A stretch of DNA of 64,000 nt from Anaeramoeba flamelloides (lineage: Eukaryota; Metamonada; Anaeramoebidae): positions 3,721,501-3,785,500 of the forward strand of contig JANTQA010000076.1 in assembly GCA_027625915.1 (NCBI GenBank), in the 5' to 3' direction. This document shows, piece by piece, positions 1 to 11,860 of the stretch. The position numbers and the translations under genes were made by a program. Under the pieces are notes generated by a model. It did no database searches. It was not told where the DNA came from and worked only from the letters and a program-made list of their open reading frames with translations. How positions within the stretch are numbered: the stretch's first letter is position 1; each line of letters opens with the position of its first letter.

Positions 1-2248
1 TGAAATTTTGATAGAAGTTTAACAAAAGTTTATCAATGAAAGTGAGATCTAATAAGAAAAATTTTTTTATTCTTAATAGTTTTAAAAAGGTTGTTTTTTT
101 GGTTTTTCAAAAAAATTGAGAAAAAAATGCAAAAAAATTTTTTTAAAACATAAAAATTGTAGGGTTTTAATAACAAGCGTTTTAACGATTTAGTTCATTT
201 TTGGAAGAAAAAAATTGATTTTGAATTTTGTGGATAAAATTACAAAATTCACAACTACCTTTGAGAAAATTTTATTTTGAAAAATCGAATTTCATATTAT
301 AACAAAAACAAAATTTCTTGGTACAATATGTAAATGACTTTAAAACTTTAAAATTTGTAAGTATTCTTCTTAAAAAAATACAATTATTTTTCAATGGGTT
401 GAATAAATCACTTTTTTGGGTAAACCAAAAGAATTATAAAGTCAGTTCCACTTTTAAGACACAAACTTTTAACTAAATTTAATGACATAAAAAATCTCAA
501 ATTAAGGCACAAAATTCAAATTCTAGTAAAATAAATTGTACAAAGAAAAAATTCCAAAAAATGTGCTTGAATTTGAGATTTTTTTGTGCAATAATTTTGG
601 TTGAAAGTTTGTGTCTTAAAAGTGGAACTGACTGTATCAAAAAAGAAAAAAAATCCTTATATTAATATTCCTGACAAGCAAAGACTTGTTATTGTGTAAT
701 AATGATGGAAATGGCAATAAACAGGTTAAAAAATTTTTATAGTGTAAGAAATAAAATGAAATTTTTGTTTTTTTTTTTGGAAAAAATGGAAAAAAAAATT
801 TGATCTGACTGAAAAAAAATTGTCTTTTTTTTGTTTCTTCATCAATCAGAATTTTTTTGACACTCTACGTCGACAAAATTTGTAAGTAGAGAATACCACC
901 AACAAAATATTTTAAATTTTACCTTGTTGATGTAAAATACTGATCCCTTAAAAAAATTTTGTTCAAAATAAACTAAAATTCAAAATTTTCCACACAGCTA
1001 AAACGTTACAAACAATCACAATAATACAATTTCATTCAAATTTGAGATAATTTTGATTTTTGTAAAATATGATAATCATTTTTTCATCTTTTAGTTTTTG
1101 TTTTCATTTCATTGTTTGAATTACGTAATTTGCTTCGTTCGATCAAAATTTTTCTAAAAGGTTTATATTAGGTTAAAGTCGAGTTGTTCCAAATAGAAGA
1201 ACTCAAATAAAATTAGTTGGTAGTATCTAACCATTTGATCGATCAATATTCCTAATAGAATTTCAACAAATTTACAAATGTATTTTTTTGTTTTGCTCTC
1301 TCCAAAATTTTTAACACACCCATGATTTATTTGTATTGATAATTATTTATTTATTGTTTTGTGAGTATTTTATTTTATAAATATGTGTTAACATTTCAAT
1401 TGGTGAATGGTTCTAATTTGGTAAATCTTCGAGAAGTGGTTAAATAAGTTTTTTTTTTCACAAATCGAATTTTGGTGTGTTAAAAATTTTGAATTGGGAT
1501 TTACTTCAAAAACAGTTTTCCGATCTTTTTAAAATTATTCTCTCGAATATTTTAAAATCAAGAAAAAATTCCCTTGAAGAAGCGGAAAGTGAGAGGATTT
1601 TCATTTTTGAACATTTTCAAGGAAAATATTCAATTTTGGATGTGAAAAAATAGTTTTCTCAAAAAGACAAAATTTTCGAAAAAAAAACAAAAAAGTTAAA
1701 ATTTTAACAAGATCTCTCAACTCAACACTCTTTTAAGTTAGCAAATGTATACAGTATTTATAAAAGTAATTTAAACCACCTTAAAATTCTTGAGGTTTTT
1801 CAAATTTTGCAATAAAAAATCAAAAATTTAAAAGTCAAAATATTCGAATGAATTTTGGTTGAAAAAAAAATGATTCCATCGAAGAATGTCAGGAGTTAAT
1901 TTCCAAAGTGAAGGAAAATTTTTGGATAATGTGGAAAACAAAAAAAGAAAAATTACAAAAACAAAAACTTTTTTTACTTGCAAACAAGAAAAAGAAAAAA
2001 GAAAAAAAATTAAAAAAACTTGAAAAATTTTTAAAAAAAGACTTTAACACAATCATTTTTCATTTTTAATCAGGCAAAGTTTGTATTAAGTTTTTCCTGG
2101 AAACAAAAATAAAGATTTAAGTCCTTAAAAATGCAAAAAAAAGATTTGGAAGATGATGTTTTTTTGGAAAAAAAAGTAATAATAATTAAAAAAAAAAGCC
2201 GAAAAAAAAAAAAAAAAAAAGGAAAAAAAAGAGAAACAAAGTACAAAC
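1..2248. other. repeat-rich stretch without a supported gene
   Basis: No exon can be supported here. It contains a 192-bp foldback element (441-632), a block near 800-960 that recurs inverted at 58600-58760, and a block at 1090-1310 that recurs at 37300-37580. A short inverted pair reads CCAAAATTTTTAACACACCC near 1302-1321 and GGTGTGTTAAAAATTTTG near 1473-1490. The gene that starts at 3098 on the minus strand should continue into this stretch or beyond the window, but its later exons could not be identified. Confidence 0.6.
441..632. mobile_element. mariner-like foldback MITE, copy 1
   Basis: The ends are inverted copies: GTCAGTTCCACTTTTAAG on the left and CTTAAAAGTGGAACTGAC on the right. 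The body folds on itself through repeated motifs of the type TTAAGGCACAAA and its complement. The left end lacks the first bases seen in other copies (TA-CAGTCAGTT). Same family as 11663-11860, 22808-23004 and 26907-27100. It has no coding capacity. CAGT ends beside TA fit Tc1/mariner-type elements; this class is inferred from the ends alone. Confidence 0.8.
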
Positions 2249-3098
2249 CGTATAATCTCCGAGACAAATCTCTGTTATTAGAGGATCCCAAATTAATTTG
2301 ATCAAATATAAAAGTCGAAACTCGTGGTCTAAAATGACTGAGCAAGTCGCCATCAGAAGAAATCCAAGGGTTGTTTTTTCTTAATTTTTTACCACCTGAC
2401 TGTTGGCTTGATGTTGACGACGTAAGGTTGGAATGTTTTTTTTTGATCGTTGTAATTTTGACACCACTGCTTTTACTTCGGTTTCTGTTCTTTGTTTGGG
2501 TTTTGTTGTCTTTATTATTATCAGTTCCCCAAAAAGAATTTGATTTATTTTTTAACATGATTTCGTTTTGGGAATTATTTTCAACTCGCTCTTGGTTTGT
2601 TGTTTTGTTACTCCCAAAGTTTTCGGTTTCTTCAAGTAAAGGTAATTTTGAAAAGGAGCTTGTGAAGAGCTGTTTTGAATTGAGCTGAACCTTGGTATTC
2701 TTGATCTTGTTTGATTTTTTGGGATATTTTGTTTTGAAATTGGGATTTTTGTTTGTGTTTGTGTTTGTATTCGTTTGTAATTGGATCGGTTTAGGATCGT
2801 TCGCCTTATTTTTTGATCCCTCTCCAAGGTAATTGTTGTTTTTTTGTTTTTGATTATTAAAAAGATTGCTTTGGTTACTATTCTGGGTTGTGGAACTTTT
2901 GCTATTTACAAGACTAACATTTTTGTCAAAGGTTGTAAAGGGTTGTGGAGAACTAAAACCAAATTGTTTGGTTTCTTGGTTGTGGCTTTTTAAGTTTTTA
3001 ATTGTTGGCTTTTGCTGTTGTTGTTGTGTTGTTTTTGCTAATAAATTTGTTGAGGTTGTAATATTGTTTGTTTCTGTATTGTTTGGTTTTTGTGTCAT
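2249..3098 (-). CDS. Asn/Gln/Ser/Thr-rich protein, first exon only (hypothetical)
   Basis: The reading frame opens at an ATG at 3098 and encodes about 283 residues before a likely splice donor GTTTGTAC at 2248-2241. Past that donor the frame runs into poly-Phe/Leu translation of a T-rich intron and stops at 2070, so the last 59 codons of the open frame are not trusted. The first 230 residues are low complexity: a QQQQQ run, NTNTNTN repeats, many Lys/Ser/Thr. The last 45 residues (NPWISSDGDLLSHFRPRVST, then FDQINLG and SRRLY) look like the start of a folded domain, which I do not recognise. The donor type GTTTGT is the one used by UBE2G1 and prefoldin in this window. Later exons would lie below 2240 or outside the window. 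Function unknown. Confidence 0.6.
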
Positions 3099-3889
3099 TT
3101 TTTTGTTTTTCTCGGAGTGCTTCCGAGAATATTAGATATTGTAGACAAGCCGAGAAAATATCTAAAATAAGAAAAAAATAATTGAAAAATTTCGCAAAAT
3201 ATTTATTTTTTTGAATTATTTTCTAAAAGTTGGAGTCCATTATTCATGAAGTGAACAATATTGGATTTTGGTTTCCTTTCAAAGAAGTTGATTAAAAATG
3301 TTGAAAGTTTGAAGAACAATTTCTTTTTTTGTAAAGACAAATTCAAAAAAAGTTCACTTTGATTACGAAATTAAATATAGAAAAAATTATCAAAAATCAT
3401 AACTCTCTTTTAAGATTTTTCTGATAGTTTTTTTTTGGTTCTTCTCATTATAAGTTGTTGAGGTTTATATTTCTTTATTTACAAAATTTGTTCAGTACTT
3501 TTATAATCATTTTTTTAAATAACACACAAGCGAAAAAGAAAGAAATTTTTATTACTTTTATGATTTTGAAAGTGTAATATCCTTCATAACACAGTCTTCG
3601 ATTTGTCTTGGTGTTTTTTAAAAAATCCAGATCTTAAAAAGAAATAATTTTGTTGATTTTTTTTTTTAGGGATAACTTAAGGGTTTTTTTTGTTAGTACA
3701 AAAGAAATTTTGATATTGTTACAATCCATTCATAAGAATTAACCATTGGATTTTTTTATTTTTGATTCTGATTGTATACATAAAAATAATTTTGTTGAGA
3801 AAAAAAATGTTATAAATCAACAAAAATATTACAAATCTCTAAAAATAATAAAATTTATAAAAAAAGAACAAATCTATAATTTCATGTGT

Positions 3890-4450
3890 AAGTGATTAGT
3901 TTCTAGCAAGAAGAAGTCTATAATATAAGAATATTCTTCTCGAATGTAAATGGTATTAGTTTTTCATGGTAGAATTTCTATATAAATCCCATTCATAAAA
4001 GTTATAAAATTGTTTAAATCAATTAAAAAATGATCGATTGTATTAGTAAAAAATTCTATAATTTTAGAACAAACATACATTTCAGCATATTTAAAGCATA
4101 AGTCGTCAATATTCAGACTTTGAGTTGATAAATATCTTTTTTTTTTAATTTTTCTAACAATGTAGATTATTAGCCAAAAAATTCAAGTTTTTTTTGAAAA
4201 AAATAATTTATTAACCAATAGATTATTTTTGACAAAGTAATTTTGAAATATTGGAAATAAAATGAAAAAAAAAAAAGATTTCATAAAAAGGAATTAATGA
4301 TATTCATTATTTTGATTTTTATCTGTGGATGATTATTGAGTAAATCTTAGAATTATAAAATTGTAAAAATAGTAACCTTTGGAAGTTTTAAATATGAATT
4401 ATTAAATTCTAGAAAAACTATTATTTTGGTTTTTATTGTTGATATTTGTT
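3890..4450. repeat. dispersed repeat, copy 1 (second at 60705-61260)
   Basis: Aligned blocks shared with 60705-61260 in the same orientation include AGAAGTCTA, TGTATTAGTAAAAAA, TCAATATT.AGAC, GATGATTATTGAGT and TTTGGAAGTT.TAAAT. The block carries TGTAAATGGTATTAGT at its left; the other copy has the inverted form ACTAATACCATTTACA near 61387-61402, which suggests inverted-repeat ends. No coding capacity. Confidence 0.6.
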
Positions 4451-5236
4451 AAAGTTTTGAATATATTTAAAAGAAGACGGCCAATTATAAATTGGTCATA
4501 ACACCCCCCAAAAAAAAAAAAAAAAAAAAAAAATGTTCAAGAATAACAAATCGTAAAATCTAATAGAATTATTTCTTATGAGGGGTAGAATTATTTCTTG
4601 TTTAAATATTTTTTTATATAGTATTTTTTTTTTAAATTTAAATATTATCAATTTGAAAAAAAAAAAAAAAAGAACTCAATTTACATTGTCTTGATTATTT
4701 TTTTTGTTGTAGCTTTCAACCAAGGAGTTAAAGAAACTTAACGAAAGGTGTAACCATGCTACTTCATGAATACTTGTTCCATTTGAAAAAAATTACATTA
4801 GTTGAGATTTACTATGTATAACAATGGCAAATTTAAATTAAACTTTTTTTCTGTACAAAATTAAGTGGTTTTTTATGAGATTTTAACCAACTTTTCGGGA
4901 AATATTTATAGTTTGTGAATCCAAAATTTATTTATTTTCCTTTCATGTTAAATGTTATCTGGAAGATTCCCAAGTTTATTCAAATAAAAAGTAAAAATAT
5001 GTTTTGCTTTTTAAAATTCTATAATTGTTGTTTTCTTTCAAATTTATTCTTTACTTATGTTTAAATTTTTATTTTTATTTTACTTTAAACATACCAATCC
5101 CTATTAAATTACGGAATAAATGATAATTTTAAAGTGAATACAACCATCCAAAATAACGACCTTTCAAGAAAATAATCATTAATTAAAAGATTACTAAATT
5201 AATTTTTTTTTTTTAATTATGAAGACTGGTCATCCA

Positions 5237-5921
5237 GGGTCGAGTCATTAGGGTGAAATTTTTTATTCTGAAATGGAAAAAAACTTTTTAGTAATTTTAT
5301 TGAGTACCTAACACCAATCAAAAACCAACCAACCTAGGGCTTATGATTGATCTCTAAAAATCAACAACCAAAAATGAGGACAATTTTTAGAAAAAAGGGC
5401 CAAAGAGTGACACTCAATTTCCAATTAGAATGGTTGTGGATTACAATTTTGAAAACAAATATGTCAGTTTTGAAGTGTTGCTCTTTGGTTCTTTTTGAGA
5501 TCTCGGTGATTTTTTTTTTCTTTTTTTTCATTTTTTAAATGAAATATTTTTATTGATTGAATATTACCTATTCCATACTTGGTCAAATATAGAGGGTTAC
5601 AAAATAACCACAAATCAGACTAAATCGAATTAAATTGATTGCGAAATTAAAGAAAGTAATTTGTTTTCAATTAAAGAAATTTACTCATTTTTAAATAGAA
5701 AATGTGAAAAGATGAATTTTTTTGTTTCAATTTTGATTTTTGGAAATTGAGAATTCTTTCAGACTTATTTTTCTTCGTCGAATTTTTTGTCAAGATGATC
5801 CAATGTATTTTTTTTCTTATTTGAATTTTTTCAACCAAAAGAATGGCTATTTCAAAATATCCTTTTTGGTCTCAGTTCACCCCCCGAGTATTGTGCATAT
5901 TCGCGGTAAATGACTAGACCC
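5237..5921. mobile_element. TTAA-type inverted-repeat element, copy 1
   Basis: Left end GGGTCGAGTCATTAGGG and right end (reverse complement) GGGTCTAGTCATTTACC form terminal inverted repeats. TTAA follows the right end directly (5922-5925); the left flank has lost it. The 685-bp body shares long blocks with 27136-28165 and 44460-45135, for example GGTTACAAAATAACCACAAA and GAGATCTCG.TGATTTTTTT. It has no transposase-like frame; the 63-codon frame at 5347-5538 is not conserved between copies. TTAA target choice is characteristic of piggyBac and some related elements, so it may be a non-autonomous member of such a group. Confidence 0.7.
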
Positions 5922-7813
5922 TTAATAGTAACATTTTGTAACAATGTGAAAAATGGTGCTCTTATATCATTCATCCTTATTTATAATATACATTAATTAT
6001 TGAGAAATCAAACGTGAGGATAATTCCTTAAAAAAAAAAATTGATCTACAATTATTAAAAGAAAAATATAGGGTTTAAACACAATCTTTTTGCATAAAAT
6101 AAATTACGGAATTGAAATTCCAAAATAGATTTTTTTGTTTAATTTTCAAATACAAAAATATTTATAGGTAATAATGTTACTGAATACGAATTACCGAGCA
6201 GAAATGAAATAAAATAAATTTTATGACATAAATTCGAAAAAAGATAATTTTTAGAAAATTTAACAGATCAAAAAACACTAAAGTATTTTAATTGAAAAAA
6301 TTAAAACAGAACAAAATATAATATTTTTGGATTCCATTATTTCTTTTTTCAAGTCCATATCAATTTTTAATAAAATTTTCATACTGACGAAAACTTCTTC
6401 AGATATTGGGATATGATAAAAAAAAATAATTTGTTTTTCTTTTTATGTGTAATAATCTAAAAAAATTTTCATCTCTCTTGAAACTCTTTTTTATTAAATT
6501 CTTTTATTTCCTATTGGGTTATCTGTTTTATCTGGGTTCCAAATACTTATTATTACTTTTGTATTATTTTAGTTTACTTTTTAAAACTAAGGCATTAATT
6601 TTGTAAAAAAAATATAAACTAAATTTCATAATAAATAGCCCATCTTACATTTAAATAATGAATTGCTTTTGTACCGTTTTGAATTTTTTCCTCTCACAAT
6701 GAAAAGTTTTTAAATGAATCATTTTTTCTCTTTTTTATTTTTTCGACAGTGTTTTGTTAAAATGGAAAATGAAAATGAAAAATTTGAAAGAAATAACTGA
6801 TGAATTAATGAAAAATTTGGTTTCAAATATGAAAAAGAGATAAGATTTAGTTATGTAAATGGAAGGAGAATAGATAAATGGTTTTTTTTACTTTTTAAAT
6901 TTTCTATTTTTCATGTAATGCTTCTTTCAAAATAAATTTCCCAATTTTTTTTAAAAGTTTTTTTTTATTTTTCTTCTTTTATTTTTAGCCAAAAAATAAA
7001 TATCTCTTGAGTATAGTATTGAATATTAAAATCTAAATTTTTATATTATAATAGATAACTTCAATTATTAAAAATATTTTTATTTAAAATTTGATTTTTA
7101 ATGGGCCAATTATTTTGAAAGATAGTTTCTATCAAAAATCATAATTCGGTCCCGAAATTATATAACACCTTTATCAAAAAATGAATTCTAAAACTATATT
7201 TAGTAATATACGAAACATAACATAAATTACAGAAAAAAAATTTCAAAAAAAAAATTAGATCTCAAAAAATGGAGAAATATCTTTTGATTATTTATATAAA
7301 CATTTTCTGTTTCTACTTGATAAATTAAATCAAAATAACAGTCTTTATTCCAAAATATTTTTTTTTTTACTTTCCTTCATAGAAATTAAGGAAAATCCCT
7401 ATTTGTAAGTGTGTAAGTGTAGAATATCAAAAAGTAAAGTGTTGAAATGGGTGATTGTAATACACAAAATATAAAATTTGATTACAAAGGTCATTTTGTT
7501 TCAAAGATCGAATTAAATTAAAAGCACAATTGATTAAAAAAGAATTTGGTAAAACTAAAACTACAAAGACCAAACATTTTTGGGATTCTTTAAATCATTT
7601 TATTGATGAAAAATCTGAGAAAATAAAATCAAAAGAAAAATTAAAAAGAAACGGTAAACACAAAAGGAAAAGGAAAAAAAAAGAATTAAAAAAAAAAATA
7701 TGAGACGTTTGTTTCTGTAGAAAACATTTCTTAGTGAAATTGTAAAATCTAAAGGATTATTTTCAGACGGAGGAAAGCAAAAGATGAATTGGATGAAGCA
7801 CAAAGCTTCCCAT

Positions 7814-8659
7814 TTATAAATGGGAATAATACAAATTTGCTGCGACAGCAACATCACCAGATGCCCTGCCAAGTAGTTCTTGGCATCTCTCTTTTGGCAC
7901 ACCGAATTCAACGAGAGTTTGGACTAAACTTTCATCAAATTTAGGTTTTACAAAAGTGTTAACCTTGGGATCTTTCTTGGTAAAAAAACTCTGGATATTG
8001 GTTTTCTTTGTCTCATTAACTTTTTGTGAAAAATAATGATTCTCTTTTGTCGCAACCTTTTTTTTACCAAACAAACTGCCACCACCACTTTTGGGTGAGT
8101 AGTAACTGTTTTTTTTCCCATAATTGCCCCAATCATAACTACTTTTTGGTTTGCTTTTCGGTTTGTTTTTAATGTTCTCAAGCCTTCTTTTTTTATCATT
8201 TTCTCTTCTTCTTCTTTCATCTTGGATTTTTCTTTTTTGGTTTTCTTCAAAATTAATGAGTTCTTGTTCTTGGTAAATCTCCACAAAAAACTTTGCAAAC
8301 ATCTTGGGGTTTGAGAGTAATTGCTTTGCAAAACCTTTAAGCTCTTGATCGTCACTAAAATGCATTTCTTTTATTTTATAAGATAACCTGTCTGGGTTTC
8401 GAAAGATCATTTTGCGAAAGTCATTAAACCATTCTTTTGAGCGGAATTTTTTCACAAAGTCTTGAAATTCTTTTGGTTCTTTCTCTTCTTCAATTTCTTC
8501 TTCTTTTTTTTCTTCCATTTTGTTATCTTTTTGTTCTTCCACAATTTCTTGTTTTTTGTCCTTTTGCTCCTCTTCTTCTTCTTTTTTGAATTCTTGAGGT
8601 TTGGTGTTCTCAAAACTTGAAAATTTTGTGTAGTTTTGGTTCAAGAAGGAACTATTCAT
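7814..8659 (-). CDS. coiled-coil protein with PIP-box-like motif and C-terminal UBA-like domain
   Basis: Intact, intronless 281-residue protein from the ATG at 8659. Residues 24-63 are an acidic/basic low-complexity tract. Residues 64-130 are hydrophobic and helical, with NPDRLSYKIKEM and LLSNPKMFAKFF faintly like STI1 repeats. Residues 136-165 are a Lys/Arg/Glu helix. Residues 219-226 read KTNIQSFF followed by TKKDPK, which fits the PCNA-binding PIP-box pattern (x-x-x-I-x-x-F-F plus basic tail) with Lys in place of the usual Gln, as in DNA polymerase kappa. Residues 241-281 resemble a UBA domain (LVQTLVEFGVPKERCQELL, then GDVAVAANLYY). A UBA domain binds ubiquitin or helps proteins dimerise. 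Together these suggest a nuclear ubiquitin-binding partner of PCNA, which is inference. I do not recognise a named orthologue. Neighbours are repeats and give no hint. Confidence 0.8.
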   Translation of the reverse strand: MNSSFLNQNYTKFSSFENTKPQEFKKEEEEEQKDKKQEIVEEQKDNKMEEKKEEEIEEEKEPKEFQDFVKKFRSKEWFNDFRKMIFRNPDRLSYKIKEMHFSDDQELKGFAKQLLSNPKMFAKFFVEIYQEQELINFEENQKRKIQDERRRRENDKKRRLENIKNKPKSKPKSSYDWGNYGKKNSYYSPKSGGGSLFGKKKVATKENHYFSQKVNETKKTNIQSFFTKKDPKVNTFVKPKFDESLVQTLVEFGVPKERCQELLGRASGDVAVAANLYYSHL

Positions 8660-8849
8660 TTTTTAAAAAGGTAATTCAAATCTGTTTTTTTAGAATAAAA
8701 TTAGAAAAAATGATCTTTGTTGTTATTTATTTTTTTTTTATATCTTTCCTGAATTGAGAACCTAATTCTTTTTTTAACAGTCAAAAAGCCTATTGAAATA
8801 TTTGAAAAATTTCAAAAATTAGAGCTAGATAGGATTGAAAAAAATCCCT

Positions 8850-9340
8850 AGAAATGAAAATGAACCCACACACTTTTTAAAAGTGTTATATATTAGGAAA
8901 ATTGTAAACAATTTCTTTTATTGAAAATTAAATCCTTTTTTTTTTACAAATATCAAAATTTGCAAATTATAACTCTAGGGCTGATTAGAATGATGACTAA
9001 TTTCAATTTGGTTGATTCAAAAAACTTTCCAGTCAACCAAAAAACAAGAAATAAAAAAATAATCATTATACAAATTCTTTGAATATAAACCTCACAGAAA
9101 CTCTATTAGCTGACAAAAAAGAAGGTCTAATTTAGTTATCAAACGATTAAATGAGTTTTCTAAAGAAAATACACTTTAATAAACTTAAGGCAGGTTTATT
9201 ACTAAGTTCATAAACAATTTGGTTTTATATTTAAAGGATTTGATTAATAAAAAAAGTAAATATACAACAATTTTGCTAATATTTACAATTAAAATTATTG
9301 TCCAGTATTATGTTTATGCCCGGTATTATTTACACTACTA
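8850..9340. repeat. ATGAAAATAATCCC element, degraded copy
   Basis: Shares a long ordered series of blocks with 50064-50567 and 21999-22492: ATTAGAATGATGACT, CAATCAA, AAACTCTAT, TCAAACRATTAAATGAGT, CACTTTAAT, and a final CCGGTATT. The terminal inverted repeats are poorly kept in this copy. Confidence 0.6.
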
Positions 9341-10182
9341 TATTGGATTTAAATTCTACTGACAAAAAGAGAATGCAACCTTGTGATTTATAAAGGAAGT
9401 AAATAATTCTAATAATTTTTAATTATTTAATGGATTGTCTGCACCCTAAATTAATATTATATCAAAACATATTCTAAATTAGAAATAAACAAAATTTGTA
9501 ATTTTTTTGGTTTAAAGGACTCTAAAAATTCTAGTATACCTAGTGCGAAACCATAAATTATTGGTTTTTTACTATGGGTTATTATTACATAATTTTTATT
9601 TTTGGAAATTTTTATTAAAATTTTATTTTCCAAATCTAAGAATATAAAATCAAAATAATAGTTTAGAATATTTAATAATTCACATTTAGAAGATTCAAAA
9701 TTAACTATTTCTTCAATTTCTTAATTTCAAGATTTAATTTAATAATTATTCAACATTAAAGCCTAAATAATGATCAGTTAAATTTCCTTTTTCTGAGGCA
9801 TGATATATTTTCAATAAATTTTTAATCTGTTTAAATAATTTTAAAAAGTAATCTATTACTTAAATATTTATTTTATTTAGAATTTTCTTAGGAGTAATCT
9901 ACATTTCCCGTTACAAACTAAAGAAAGATTTTTTTCAACTCTGGAGTCTATTTATTTTTTGATTCAACGTTTAAATATGTTAAAAAACAGAAATTTTTTT
10001 CTAAAATATCTTTAATATTTTTCTAATACCAAGTATAATTTTTTTCGAATATGAGATTAAACTTTAAGTACTTACTCACTAATTTTTTTTTGGAGAAATT
10101 CGAAATATCATATTACAAATATGATTATTTTCTACCCTGTTCAAAATATTTTTAAATTAGACTCAAATATGGTATATAATAA

Positions 10183-10770
10183 TCCCTTAGGGAAGAAGGG
10201 GTAGTGACGTGTAGTTGAGTAACGGGGGGTATTTCGGAATTTAAAATAATAGAGAAAAATCTTAGATTTCATCTAAATATTTTAAATTTTTTAAAATCTA
10301 AAGATAGGCGTAGTTAAGTACTATGGAGTGCCTAGGTTTTCAAGTATTCAAAATAATCTAGAAAAATCAAAGTTTTAACTCAATTCTTTTATATTCATGT
10401 AAAGCTAACATTTTTTTTTTTTTTTTCATTTCTAAAATAAAAAAAAAAAACAAATAATAGTTTTCAATTATTCTTTTAAATTATGGAAAAGCTATTAGTG
10501 ATTTTCTTAGGTTTTGTGTTTTATCTGTTAAGTTTTCTAGGTTTTTTCGGGGGGTTCTATTTTATTTGTGAAGTTTTCTAGGTTTTTTTGAGGTTATTGA
10601 AATAAACCGAAAATTTTAATAAATTTTTGGTTTATTTCTAAAGTAAAAAAAACCTAACAAAAATCTATTGATTTTTCAAATAATTAGAAAACTCAAAATA
10701 AACTAAATTTGTTTTTTTAATTTGTGATATATAAATAAAATTTATTTAAATTATCTTTTAATAAATAAAA
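10183..10770. repeat. hairpin cluster of the CCTAGGTTTTTTTGAGG family
   Basis: Contains GTGCCTAGGTTTT, AGTTTTCTAGGTTTTTT (twice), AATAAACCGAAAATTTTAAT and the inverted TAAAAAAAACCTAAC. The same words recur at 38395-39105, 51520-52030, 55120-55230 and 55430-55850. The cluster also has an unusual G-rich patch, GTAACGGGGGGTATTTCGG, near 10219. Each word can pair with an inverted copy a short distance away. Non-coding. Confidence 0.6.
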
Positions 10771-10984
10771 ATAAAAAAAAAAAAATTGTTTTTCTTTTAT
10801 TGAAGAGAATGGGCAAAAATCAAATATTTTACTCAATTCTTTTTAATTCTGGATAAATGTTGTTAGATTTTTTTTACTTTATGAAAACCTCTAGTAAAAC
10901 AATACAAACATAGTTTTTCATAATTTTTTTAAAAAAAGAGTGAAAACAAAGATTTTTCTAAATTCTTTCAAATCCTGTAAAACC

Positions 10985-11135
10985 TAACAACAATGGATAC
11001 GTTTTTAATTGGGAATGTAAATATTATTATTATTATTTGATATTAATGTTTTAATCATTTTTCTTCTTCTCTTATTTTATATTTTGATAAAATTTTGGTT
11101 AATTACTCTTTTCTGTCAATAAATAATAAATTAAA
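10985..11135 (+). mobile_element. LINE-like 3' tail, truncated copy
   Basis: Closely matches 17425-17560: GGATACGTTTTTAATTGG, TTAATGTTTTAAT.ATTTTT, CTTCTTCTCTT, ATTACTC.TTTCT and a terminal AATAAATAA tail. Ends with a short A/T tandem tail and coding sequence only in the longer copy suggest 5'-truncated insertions of a non-LTR retrotransposon. Confidence 0.55.
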
Positions 11136-11662
11136 GAATTCGTTTTTATAACTTATTATTCACAAAGTTCAAAAAGAAAAATAAAATTGAAGCAACTGTT
11201 ACCAGATTTGGACACTTGATATCAAAAATATTTTTGAAAAAAATCGAAAAAGAAAATAACAATTTAAAAACTTTTTGAAATATATAAGTACTTTTAATAT
11301 AAATTTTCAGATTATATTTAAACCTCAATAATGTTGAGTTATTATGTTATTTTATATTCAATTCTTAGAAATACTTTTCGTTCTGAATACATATTTACAA
11401 AAAAAACTTAGAAGTTCAAAGGCAATTAAACGACAGAAAAAAAAAAATTCTAATAAGGATTTTTGAATGAATAATTTAAAAACATTTATAAATGATTTAA
11501 AAGATTTTAAAGTAAAATTTCAAAATTTAAAACGTTTCAATATTTATAATGCAAAGCTAAACAGATTTTGAATAGATTGTAGAATTTTCTTTGTGTTTAT
11601 TGATTTGAAATGGAAATTATGAAATTTTTGAATCAAATATTAAAATGGATGTTCGAATATTA

Positions 11663-11860
11663 CAGTCAGTTTCACTTTTAAGGCACAAACGTTCAACTAA
11701 AATTAAGGCACAAAAAAAATCTCAAATTAAGGCACAAAATTTTGGATTCTAGTAAAATAATTTGTAAAAATTAAAAATTCCAAATTTTGTGCCTTAATTT
11801 GAGATTTTTTTGTGCCTTAAATTTCGTTGAAAGTTTGTGCCTTAAAAGTGAAACTGACTG
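11663..11860. mobile_element. mariner-like foldback MITE, copy 2 (best preserved)
   Basis: 198 bp flanked on both sides by TA (11661-11662 and 11861-11862). Ends are CAGTCAGTTTCACTTTTAAG and its exact complement. Inside, three spaced copies of TTAAGGCACAAA on the left face three copies of GTGCCTTAA on the right, so nearly the whole unit folds into one hairpin. No reading frame. A TA flank and CAGT ends are those of Tc1/mariner elements. Confidence 0.88.

Larger units (their letters stand above)
3099..7813. other. intergenic, repeats and AT-rich sequence
   Basis: No gene is supported. It holds a dispersed repeat at about 3890-4450 that recurs at 60705-61260, a short hairpin (GGCCAATTATAAATTGGTC near 4480), a long poly-A run near 4509-4531, and a TTAA-type inverted-repeat element at 5237-5921. 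Between 5930 and 7600 I see only AT-rich sequence with no coding pattern. Confidence 0.6.

Noticed and set aside
1865-1965. Possible minus-strand second exon of the N/Q-rich gene (contains FPSLWKLTPDILRW)
   Set aside because: The frame is open but has no family match and only a weak AAG acceptor; too little to support.
2070-2248. C-terminal 59 codons of the open frame of the N/Q-rich protein
   Set aside because: Translation becomes poly-Phe/Leu/Lys just after a GTTTGTAC donor, so this is probably intron sequence read through to a chance stop.
7948-8355. 135-codon minus-strand frame
   Set aside because: Shifted-frame shadow of the UBA-domain protein, with basic low-complexity translation.
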